From UBA5436 sp050951845 (lineage in GTDB: Bacteria > Bacillota > Clostridia > Saccharofermentanales > DTU023), in the NCBI GenBank assembly GCA_050951845.1, contig JBMNJV010000001.1:62001-126000 (forward strand): a stretch of 64,000 bases of DNA, written 5' to 3'. Below, piece after piece: positions 42,432-50,153 of the stretch (positions are counted from its first letter, which is position 1; each line of letters starts with the position of its first letter). Made by a program: the position numbers and the translations under genes. The notes beneath the pieces are model-generated. The model made no database searches, had not been told where the DNA came from, and saw only the letters and a program-made list of their open reading frames with translations.

Positions 42432-44990
42432 ATGAATATTGTTGTGATTGGCGGTGTTGCAGCCGGTACTAAGACTGCTGCAAAATTGAGACGTGAAAAC
42501 AGTAAAGCTAAGGTTACTATTTACACAAAAAGTAAGGATATTTCATATGCAGGCTGCGGTTTGCCATATTATGTGGGAGGCAGTATCGAAAGTCGTGAAG
42601 AACTGATCGTCAACAGCCCTGCCAAGTACACCGGCCTGACCGGCGTGGAAGTGAAGACGGAAATGGAAGCAGTTTCAGTCAATGCAGCTGCAAAGACTGT
42701 TTCGTTTGCAAATGGCGACGATGTTCCCTATGACAAGCTGGTCATCGCCACCGGTGCATCACCTTTTATTCCTAATGTTCCCGGCACTAACCTGCCCGGT
42801 GTTTTTACCATGCGTACCCCTGATGATGCCGTTCAATTACGCGCATATATCGATGAAAATAAATGTGCCGGTGCCGTTGTGGCAGGCGGCGGCTTTATCG
42901 GCTTGGAGATTGCGGAAAATCTGCTGGCCAAGGGTTTGAAAGTCACTGTCGCAGATATGGCTCCTCAAGTCATGCCCGGCCTTTTTGATACAGAAGTTGC
43001 TGACTACATTCGCAAGCAGCTGCAGGCAAAAGGCATCCGAGTTGTCCTCGGTGCTCCGTTAACCGGGATTACAGGCAGTGAGAAAGCTACCGGTATTACT
43101 ACATCCGTTGGTAATTTTGAGGGTGATGCAGTAGTTTTGGCTATCGGTGTTCGTCCCGCTACCGGTTGGCTGGCCGATTCCGGTATCGAAATGAATCATG
43201 GCACAATCGTTGTGGACAAGTATCAGAGAACCAACTTGAATGATGTTTATGCCGTCGGCGACTGCGCACAGGTTTTCAATCGCCTGACCGGCAAGAGTCA
43301 ATGGTCCGCTATGGGTTCCACTGCCAACATCACAGGTCGGTGTTTAGCTAAAAATCTGACCGGTACAGATGCCCCCTACGGCGGTTGCCTGGGTACAGGT
43401 GTGGTTAAACTGACTGACGAACTGAATGCAGGTCGCACCGGTCTGACCGAGGCCCAGGCAAAAGAGGCAGGCTACGATGTTATTACTGCCACCTGTTTCA
43501 CTGACGATAAGGCACATTACTATCCCGACGCTTCTACTTTCATAACCAAAGTGATTGCCGACAAACAAAGCCATCAACTGCTGGGTATCCAAGTCCTGGG
43601 TTCAGGTGCTGTAGATAAAATGGTCGATATTGCCGTGACCGGCATTGCGTTGGGGGCCAAAATCGAAGACTTCGATACTCTGGACTTTGCTTATGCGCCT
43701 CCCTTCTCCACCGCCATTCATCCCTTCGTTCAAGCTTGTTACATGCTGGAAAACAAAATGTGCGGCGCGTATGAGACCATAACACCTGCTGAATATGCTG
43801 CTACTAAGGCAAAGGGCTATAAAGTTATCGATGTCAGCCTTGCTCCTGCTCTCCCGGGTACACAATGGGTAGATCTGGCAAAGGTCAAGGGTCCGATCAA
43901 AGGTCTGGATTTGGATGCAAAACTCCTCTTGGTTTGTGCTAAGGGCAAACGCGGATATTTCCTCCAGAATAGGCTGAAGTCATACGGCTATACCAATACC
44001 CGTGCACTGGAAGGCGGTCTGCTGCTAAGTGATGTAAAAGTATCCTTTGAAGGCAATAAGCTGCCTCCCGAAGAAATCAGACGTGTCAAGAGTCTGGGCT
44101 GCCTGCAAGATAAACGCTATCCCGATGTTTTCAACGTCCGCGTAATTACCCGTAACGGTAAAATCACCTCCAAAGAACATCAAGTTATTGCGGAAGCGGC
44201 TGAAAAATTCGGTTCGGCTGAAGTGACCATGACTACCCGCTTGACCATGGAAATCCAAGGTGTACGCCATGCAAATATCCAGCCTTTGATTGACTTTTTA
44301 GCCGAATACGGATTGACTACCGGCGGTACCGGTTCTAAAGTTCGTCCCGTTGTTTCCTGCAAAGGTACTACATGTCAGTACGGTCTGGCCGATACGTTTG
44401 ATCTTTCTGAAAAAATCCATGAGAGATTCTTCGTCGGCTATAGTGATGTTATTTTACCTCATAAGTTCAAGATTGCTGTCGGCGGCTGTCCTAACAATTG
44501 CGTAAAACCCAATCTGAATGATCTCGGTATCGTCGCTCAAAAAATACCCATGATCAATTATGCCAAATGCCGCGGTTGCAAAAAATGCCAAGTAGTCGAT
44601 GGCTGTCCGATTAAGATTGCTGAATTGGTTGACGGCAAGATCCATATCGATCCCGATATCTGTAACAGTTGCGGTCGCTGCATCGGCAGATGCCCCTTCG
44701 GTGCATTTGAGGAATATCAATCCGGCTATAAAGTCTACATCGGCGGTCGCTGGGGTAAAGAAGTCGCTCACGGTCAGCCCCTAAGCAAGATTTTCACTTC
44801 TGAAGAAGAAGTTATGAATGTAATTGAAAATTCGATTCTCCTGTTCCGTGACAAGGGAATCCCCGGTGAACGTTTTGCCGATACCGTTAATCGTCTGGGC
44901 TTTGACTATGTCAATGATGAATTGATTAAAGGGAATATCGATAAGGATGCAATCTTGAAGAAAACGGTCAAAGGCGGTGCAACCTGTTAA
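42432..44990 (+). CDS. four-module fusion: CoA-disulfide reductase-like, rhodanese-like, siroheme sulfite/nitrite reductase-like, ferredoxin
   Basis: 852 residues. About 1-445 is an FAD/NAD(P)H pyridine nucleotide-disulfide reductase of the CoA-disulfide type, with VVIGGVAAGTKTAAKLRR and active Cys42 in YAGCGLPYYVGG. About 450-545 is a rhodanese-like domain with Cys near 503 (LVCAKGKRGY). About 555-705 resembles a sulfite/nitrite reductase half-domain with CKGTTC and GGCPNNC to hold siroheme and 4Fe-4S. About 708-765 is a ferredoxin with two clusters (CRGCKKC, CNSCGRCIGRCP). Together it could pass NAD(P)H electrons to persulfide, polysulfide or sulfite. Substrate is inference. The ATG has AAGGGGAG upstream. 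Confidence 0.88.
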   Translation: MNIVVIGGVAAGTKTAAKLRRENSKAKVTIYTKSKDISYAGCGLPYYVGGSIESREELIVNSPAKYTGLTGVEVKTEMEAVSVNAAAKTVSFANGDDVPYDKLVIATGASPFIPNVPGTNLPGVFTMRTPDDAVQLRAYIDENKCAGAVVAGGGFIGLEIAENLLAKGLKVTVADMAPQVMPGLFDTEVADYIRKQLQAKGIRVVLGAPLTGITGSEKATGITTSVGNFEGDAVVLAIGVRPATGWLADSGIEMNHGTIVVDKYQRTNLNDVYAVGDCAQVFNRLTGKSQWSAMGSTANITGRCLAKNLTGTDAPYGGCLGTGVVKLTDELNAGRTGLTEAQAKEAGYDVITATCFTDDKAHYYPDASTFITKVIADKQSHQLLGIQVLGSGAVDKMVDIAVTGIALGAKIEDFDTLDFAYAPPFSTAIHPFVQACYMLENKMCGAYETITPAEYAATKAKGYKVIDVSLAPALPGTQWVDLAKVKGPIKGLDLDAKLLLVCAKGKRGYFLQNRLKSYGYTNTRALEGGLLLSDVKVSFEGNKLPPEEIRRVKSLGCLQDKRYPDVFNVRVITRNGKITSKEHQVIAEAAEKFGSAEVTMTTRLTMEIQGVRHANIQPLIDFLAEYGLTTGGTGSKVRPVVSCKGTTCQYGLADTFDLSEKIHERFFVGYSDVILPHKFKIAVGGCPNNCVKPNLNDLGIVAQKIPMINYAKCRGCKKCQVVDGCPIKIAELVDGKIHIDPDICNSCGRCIGRCPFGAFEEYQSGYKVYIGGRWGKEVAHGQPLSKIFTSEEEVMNVIENSILLFRDKGIPGERFADTVNRLGFDYVNDELIKGNIDKDAILKKTVKGGATC

Positions 44991-45003
44991 AGGTAAAATT
45001 ATT

Positions 45004-46140
45004 ATGAAGCGTTATCTGATAGTTTTGATTTGTGTTTCTTTATTGTTGCTTACTGCATGTACAAGCAACACCGGTGATATCGACAGAACAAGCAATACAG
45101 GTGATACCCGGGACACCACCGAAAGCATAAACAGTACCGGCAACACCGCTAATACCACCGACAGTACAGGCAACACCGGCAATGCCGATGACACCACCGA
45201 TACCACCGACAATACCGGGAAAACTGTGAATTCTGCGGAAGAAGAATTGATTACTTTTACTGATGCCTTGGACCGCACGGTTTCCATCGAAAAAAATCCG
45301 GAACGCGTGGCCTCATTGCTGGGAAGCTTTGCGGATGTCTGGGTATTGGCCGGTGGTTCTCTCTGTGCCGCTCCCGATGATGCATGGGAGGATTTCGGAC
45401 TGGAGCTTGACAATGCAGTAAACATCGGCGGCGCTCATTCACCAAGCCTCGAATTACTCCTGTCTGCAGAACCCGATTTTGTTATTGCAAGTGCATCCAC
45501 GGCAAGTAATGTAGAAATGAAAGAATCATTGGAAGCAGCAAATATTACCGTGGCATATTTTGATGTCGATAATTTTTACGATTATCTGGGTATGCTCGAC
45601 ACATGCACGGATATTACCGGACAAAAGGAGTTATACAAACAGAATGGCTTACAGATCCAAACACAAATAGAAGAGATCAAAAACCGATATACAGAGAAAA
45701 ATATTCCGGATCAGGAGCGGACCATCCTTTTGCTCAGAACAGCTTCAAGCTTTGTCAAAGCTAAGGGGAGCCGCGGAACTATCTTAGGAGAAATGCTTGC
45801 GGATATGGGTTGTATCAACATAGCTGACAATGACAGTACTATTCTCGAAAATCTCAGCGTCGAGGCAGTAATCCGTGAAGAACCGTATCATATTTTTGTG
45901 GTCACGATGGGTAGTGATACCGACGCGGCAAAAGCATCCCTTGAAAATATGATCCGGGAAAATCCTGCTTGGAATTCTCTGTCAGCCATAAAAGAAGATA
46001 GAATGTATATAATGGACAAGACTTTATTTAATTTGAAACCGAATGCTCGCTGGGCGGAAGCTTATCAGAAGTTATATGAAACTCTTACAAATGAAATCCC
46101 CGGGGATGAAACACTGCCTGACGAAACACTGCCTAATTAA
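45004..46140 (+). CDS. FecB/BtuF-type substrate-binding lipoprotein
   Basis: 378 residues from the ATG at 45004, which follows AAAGG and begins a lipoprotein signal with lipobox LLTAC (Cys19). A 55-residue low-complexity linker of Asn/Thr/Gly/Asp repeats (SNTGD, TGNT, DTT) follows, then the two-lobe binding domain (ERVASLLGSFADVWVLAGGS, SPSLELLLSAEPDFVIA). It feeds the permease and ATPase downstream; iron complexes, haem or cobalamin are the usual ligands and the sequence does not decide. The tail is a short DETLP repeat that ends in a stop. The long linker is unusual for this family and may span the cell wall. Confidence 0.9.
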   Translation: MKRYLIVLICVSLLLLTACTSNTGDIDRTSNTGDTRDTTESINSTGNTANTTDSTGNTGNADDTTDTTDNTGKTVNSAEEELITFTDALDRTVSIEKNPERVASLLGSFADVWVLAGGSLCAAPDDAWEDFGLELDNAVNIGGAHSPSLELLLSAEPDFVIASASTASNVEMKESLEAANITVAYFDVDNFYDYLGMLDTCTDITGQKELYKQNGLQIQTQIEEIKNRYTEKNIPDQERTILLLRTASSFVKAKGSRGTILGEMLADMGCINIADNDSTILENLSVEAVIREEPYHIFVVTMGSDTDAAKASLENMIRENPAWNSLSAIKEDRMYIMDKTLFNLKPNARWAEAYQKLYETLTNEIPGDETLPDETLPN

Positions 46141-46179
46141 ACACAGACTAATGGAACTCTGTCTAATAAACACTGACGG
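46105..46179. repeat. 15-bp tandem repeat spanning the lipoprotein stop codon
   Basis: Five 15-bp units (gatgaaacactgcct and variants) run from coding into non-coding sequence. The first two code DETLP twice; the third has mutated to AATTAAACACAGACT, which supplies the TAA stop. In addition atgaaactcttacaaa occurs both at about 46077 and at the permease start (46194). Confidence 0.75.
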
Positions 46180-46193
46180 ATAAAATTTATGTA

Positions 46194-47207
46194 ATGAAAC
46201 TCTTACAAAACAATAAACTTCGAATCGGTTATATTTATGCCATTGCCATCTCTCTGTTTTTAATTGCTGCAGTGCTGGGTATCCTGCTCGGTGCAACTGA
46301 ATTTAAATTTTCAGATTTGTTGATGGTAATTCAGAAGATCGATTCAGATAGTCCGCAAGCAAAAATTCTGTGGTTTGTCCGACTTCCGCGAGTATTGGCA
46401 AGCCTGCTGTGTGGTGCTGCACTTGCAGTCTCCGGTGCAATAATCCAAGGAGTACTTGCCAACAGACTTGCCTCACCGAGTATTATCGGCGTGAATGCCG
46501 GCGCAGGACTGGCTGTGACACTTTGTTCGGCTTTCGGCATTGCAGGAGGCTGGAGATTATCGCTGTTTGCATTTTTCGGAGCATTTGCCGCAGTTATGAC
46601 CGTCAGTTTCGGTGCAAAAAAGTGGGGAGCTTCCAGAGGAACCGTCATCCTGATGGGTGTAGCGATGAATAGTCTGCTCGGAGCCATTTCCGCCGCTGTG
46701 ACTACCTTTGTACCGAATGTCAGCATTATGAGCAATGATTTCAAAATCGGCGATTTTTCTGCCGTTACATATATCAAACTCATTCCTGCATCTCTGATCA
46801 TCATTATTTCGATCATTATTCTCTATACCCTGTCGAACGAGCTTGATGTGCTGACCCTGGGCGATGAAAACGCCAAAGGTCTCGGCATGAATACAGGCAT
46901 GATGCGCACTCTTTTTTTGATGCTCGCGGCAGCTCTGGCCGGAGCAGCCGTAAGTATCGCAGGTCTGCTATCCTTCGTCGGTCTGCTCGTACCCCATGCC
47001 GTCCGACGCATTGCTGCCAACGAAGCTCACCATCTCATACCGCTGTGTGCCTTGTTTGGCGCAGGATTTGTCACATTAAGCGACACATTTGCAAGAATCG
47101 TCTTTGCTCCCTACGAACTACCTGTCGGGATTATCATGGCATTCCTCGGTGTACCGTTCTTCCTGTTTATTTTAAATAAAGGAAAAGGAGGACACAGACG
47201 TGCTTGA
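46194..47207 (+). CDS. FecCD-family ABC permease
   Basis: 337 residues, about nine to ten membrane helices. Family motifs are RLPRVLASLLCGAALAVSGA near the start, GVNAGAGLAVTL, and the C-terminal GLLVPHAVRRIA with the coupling-helix region. Dimers form the pore of type II importers for iron-siderophore, haem or B12. Lies 53 bp after the lipoprotein and overlaps the ATPase gene by 8 bp. Its ATG has a poor ribosome site, so translation may depend on the lipoprotein message. Confidence 0.93.
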   Translation: MKLLQNNKLRIGYIYAIAISLFLIAAVLGILLGATEFKFSDLLMVIQKIDSDSPQAKILWFVRLPRVLASLLCGAALAVSGAIIQGVLANRLASPSIIGVNAGAGLAVTLCSAFGIAGGWRLSLFAFFGAFAAVMTVSFGAKKWGASRGTVILMGVAMNSLLGAISAAVTTFVPNVSIMSNDFKIGDFSAVTYIKLIPASLIIIISIIILYTLSNELDVLTLGDENAKGLGMNTGMMRTLFLMLAAALAGAAVSIAGLLSFVGLLVPHAVRRIAANEAHHLIPLCALFGAGFVTLSDTFARIVFAPYELPVGIIMAFLGVPFFLFILNKGKGGHRRA

Positions 47208-47961
47208 AATCAAAAATATTCACGCCGGATATTTCAAAAAAGATGTATTGCACGGTGTTTCCCTCGATGCACATGCCGGTCAGATCACAGCGATCTTGGG
47301 TCCTAACGGCTGCGGAAAATCTACCCTGCTGAAATCGATCTGCGGTATCATTCCCGTGACATCCGGCCAAGTGCTCCTGAATGGAGAAAATTTATCAGCA
47401 TTGCCGCAAAATCAGATAGCACAAAAAATTGCTTACCTGTCACAAAGCAAACAGATTCCGGATATTACGGTGAAGCGTTTAGTTCTCCACGGGCGATTTC
47501 CGTATTTAAGTTATCCCCGCCGTTATCGGCAGGAAGATTACCTTGCAGTAAAAAAAGTAATGAAACAGATGAATATTTCGGAATTGTCTGAAATACCTCT
47601 CAGTCAGCTCTCCGGCGGTCAGCAGCAAAAAGCCTATATTGCTATGGCCCTGGCTCAAGATACGAGTATTATACTCTTAGATGAACCGACCACGTATCTG
47701 GATATATCACACCAATTGCAAATACTGCAACAAGTCAGAGAACTGGCGAATTCAGGAAAATATATCATCATGGTTATTCATGATCTTGCCTATGCACTTG
47801 AAACTGCCGATCAGATAGTTCTGATGCAAGAAGGGCTTGTGGCAATGCAAGGCACGCCGGAAAAAATTTATGAGACAGGTTTACTCGATGAAATTTTTAA
47901 CATCAAAGTTACACGAGTAAGCATTGATGAGCAATGGCATTATTTTTGTATGGAAAAGTAA
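47200..47961 (+). CDS. ABC importer ATPase (FecE/BtuD type)
   Basis: 253 residues with a GTG start, justified by the strong GGAAAAGGAGG 8 bp upstream. Walker A GPNGCGKSTLLK, signature LSGGQQQKAYIAMAL, Walker B IILLDEPTTYLD and switch His (VIHDLAYA) are all intact. It powers the permease just upstream. Completes a binding-protein/permease/ATPase set; no regulator nearby other than the LysR upstream of the oxidoreductase. Confidence 0.94.
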   Translation: MLEIKNIHAGYFKKDVLHGVSLDAHAGQITAILGPNGCGKSTLLKSICGIIPVTSGQVLLNGENLSALPQNQIAQKIAYLSQSKQIPDITVKRLVLHGRFPYLSYPRRYRQEDYLAVKKVMKQMNISELSEIPLSQLSGGQQQKAYIAMALAQDTSIILLDEPTTYLDISHQLQILQQVRELANSGKYIIMVIHDLAYALETADQIVLMQEGLVAMQGTPEKIYETGLLDEIFNIKVTRVSIDEQWHYFCMEK

Positions 47962-48027
47962 AAGACCTTATCAATGATGAGCCGGCTATTACCATACTGA
48001 ACATCCGATAAAATCATATTGTTTTGG

Positions 48028-48055
48028 TTGACACAATTCTTCAGATCGGTAGAAT
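48028..48055 (+). promoter_or_regulatory. candidate sigma-A promoter for the MFS gene
   Basis: TTGACA at 48028-48033, 16 bp, then TAGAAT at 48050-48055. It would give a leader of about 215 nt before the ATG at 48279, containing the 16-bp-stem hairpin at 48172-48215. Confidence 0.45.
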
Positions 48056-48171
48056 GAAGACAGTAAGATACCAGAAGATAGTCAGATACTATTAAATTAA
48101 ATTTTCTAAACTAATATAGATAATTCCCTTTAAAATAGCATTTTGAAACTTACGCACAAGATCCCAAAACC

Positions 48172-48215
48172 CTGTTTTTTAATCTAAACTCAATTTCAGA
48201 TTAAAGAATAGGGCT
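48172..48215 (+). promoter_or_regulatory. 16-bp-stem hairpin in the 317-bp gap before the MFS gene
   Basis: Arms ccctgttttttaatct (48172-48187) and agattaaagaataggg (48200-48215) pair over 16 positions including two G-U. No U-run follows on the plus strand, so it may be a leader structure or a leftover terminator for the ABC operon. Nothing else stands out in 47962-48278. Confidence 0.4.
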
Positions 48216-48278
48216 AAAAGCATATATAAAAAAGAGCGAATAATAAAAAGCAGTAGATAAAAGTATGGGAGGTTTTAA

Positions 48279-49499
48279 ATGAAAAAGAACAGGTGGTTAT
48301 TGTTAGCGGCCAGTATTGTCGCAAATCTATGTATCGGTTCGGCTTATGCATGGAGTGTATTCTCTTTACCCTTACAACAGGAGTTTGGCTGGACCGCAAC
48401 CCAGGTTAACGTCGCCTACTCGATCTGTCTGGGAATGATTCCTCTGGCTATGATTCTCGCCGGAAAATTCCAGGACAAACATGGCCCGAAATGGGTTGTT
48501 TTTGCCGGAGGCGTTCTCTTCGGAACCGGAACCTTCCTCGTAAGCTTTACCGGCAGCATCACCTGGCTGTATTTGACTTACGGCTTATTAGGCGGAACCG
48601 GTATCGGATTTGTCTACGGAAGTACCATCCCCAATACCACTAAATGGTTCCCTGATAAAAGAGGGCTTGCCGGAGGTCTGATTGCCGGCGGGTTCGGAAT
48701 CGGGGCAGTAATCTTTGGGCCCCTTTCCGCCGGTCTCATTGAAAAAATCGGTATTCTTTCAACTTTTCGTTATGAAGGCATCGCCTACATTATCGTTGTC
48801 GGAATTGTCTCCCAATATATTACGGCTCCTCCGAAAGATTATAAACCCGAAGGCTGGGAACCTCCTGCTCCCGCTCCCGGCGTGGTCAGCAAGACAGTGG
48901 CCGATCTGACTCCGGGACAAATGTTTCGCACCCCCATCTTCTGGATTCTCTTTGCCATGTACACCTTGGCCTGCTTCGCCGGGCTGATGATTATCGGCAA
49001 TGCCTCCCCCATCGGTCAGGAACAAGTCGGTTTATCCGCTGCGGCAGCAGCAGGAGCTGTTGGCTTCCTGAGTTTGGGAAATACCTTGGGTCGTGTCATT
49101 TGGGGCTGGGTTTCGGATATGATCGGACGCTTTGCCACCCTCTTGATTATGTACTCCATCTCAGCGGTCGCTCTGTTCGGGCTGATTAAAGCAAGCACCT
49201 ACTGGCCGTTCGTTATTTCCGTCATGGCGGTAGCTGCCTGCTTCGGTGGTTTTTTCGGGATTTTCCCCGCTCTCACCGCAGACAATTTCGGTCTTAAAAA
49301 TCTCGGCGTCAACTATGGTGTCTTGTTTGTCTCATATGGTTTGGCCGGAGTCATTGCCCCCACCCTGGCAGCATACTTAAAAGAAGCCAGCGGCGGAGAA
49401 TACGCCCTTCCTTTAACCATTGCTCTGATCGTGAATATTGTGGGAATTATTTTATCCGTAATCTATAAGAAAATGAGTGAACCCAAGAAAGAGGCTTAA
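48279..49499 (+). CDS. MFS transporter, oxalate/formate antiporter (OxlT)-like
   Basis: 406 residues, 12 membrane helices. The N terminus (SIVANLCIGSAYAWSVFSLP, LQQEFGWTATQVN) and GKFQDKHGPKW match the OxlT-type major facilitator group, which exchanges small carboxylates. The central loop at about 190-215 is Pro-rich. Strong GGGAGG ribosome site. Substrate unassigned: many members annotated oxalate/formate antiporters transport other acids. Convergent with the DUF1349 gene, 33 bp away. Confidence 0.88.
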   Translation: MKKNRWLLLAASIVANLCIGSAYAWSVFSLPLQQEFGWTATQVNVAYSICLGMIPLAMILAGKFQDKHGPKWVVFAGGVLFGTGTFLVSFTGSITWLYLTYGLLGGTGIGFVYGSTIPNTTKWFPDKRGLAGGLIAGGFGIGAVIFGPLSAGLIEKIGILSTFRYEGIAYIIVVGIVSQYITAPPKDYKPEGWEPPAPAPGVVSKTVADLTPGQMFRTPIFWILFAMYTLACFAGLMIIGNASPIGQEQVGLSAAAAAGAVGFLSLGNTLGRVIWGWVSDMIGRFATLLIMYSISAVALFGLIKASTYWPFVISVMAVAACFGGFFGIFPALTADNFGLKNLGVNYGVLFVSYGLAGVIAPTLAAYLKEASGGEYALPLTIALIVNIVGIILSVIYKKMSEPKKEA

Positions 49500-49532
49500 A
49501 CTCACAAGCTTCAAATTACGGATAAATGAAAA

Positions 49533-50123
49533 TCAGTAACCTGCTCTTAAATTCGTAATTGTTTTTTTCTCAATAGACAGATCACTGAAATAACGATATC
49601 CGCCTTCGCCCGTCGGGCACTGCGCCTCGATGCCGACCTTAACCGTATTCTCAACAGACAAAGCAAATAAACGCACCATGTCATACTTTTTGCCATCTAA
49701 TGAGTAGTGGATGGCAAAATTGTCTCCGACTCTTGCGACTTGTAGCCAGACAGCATCCTGATCAATATTGCATCCGTTTGCATCATCAGAAACAATATTT
49801 GTAACAACACTGACAACCGCATTTGTGTCAAAATCCGACTTTTCAAAAGCAGCTTTGACCCATGTATTTTCATCCTGGATTACCATAATACATCCGGCAT
49901 CATAAGTGGCTTCGAAATCCGGTCTTACCCTGACTTTAGCTACAAAATCTCCGTCAATTTCCTGATAATAGAACGGAGCATTCGTTTGCGGCTTCATCAG
50001 CTTGCCATCTTCAGGGACAGGGTTATTAAAGAAATCAGTTTTTGCCGGCGCATAGATTGCAATTTCATCACCTTTCTTTGTTACTTCACTTTCATTGAAA
50101 CTTTTAAATAATGTTAAATCCAT
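49533..50123 (-). CDS. DUF1349 (concanavalin-like) protein
   Basis: 196 residues with no signal peptide. Motifs FYYQEIDGDFVAKVRV, AGCIMVIQDENTWVKAAFE and VWLQVARVGDNFAIHYSLDG are typical of DUF1349, a beta-jelly-roll fold found in cytosolic sugar-related proteins. No catalytic assignment. Starts 30 bp after the giant surface protein ends and on the same strand, so the two are probably co-transcribed. GAGGT precedes the ATG. Confidence 0.88.
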   Translation of the reverse strand: MDLTLFKSFNESEVTKKGDEIAIYAPAKTDFFNNPVPEDGKLMKPQTNAPFYYQEIDGDFVAKVRVRPDFEATYDAGCIMVIQDENTWVKAAFEKSDFDTNAVVSVVTNIVSDDANGCNIDQDAVWLQVARVGDNFAIHYSLDGKKYDMVRLFALSVENTVKVGIEAQCPTGEGGYRYFSDLSIEKKTITNLRAGY

Positions 50124-50153
50124 AAAATACCTCTATCTGCTTAATTAATTCCT

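Noticed and set aside
43540..43785. Minus-strand frames across the fused oxidoreductase
   Set aside because: They lie within a strongly supported gene on the other strand and show no family motifs.
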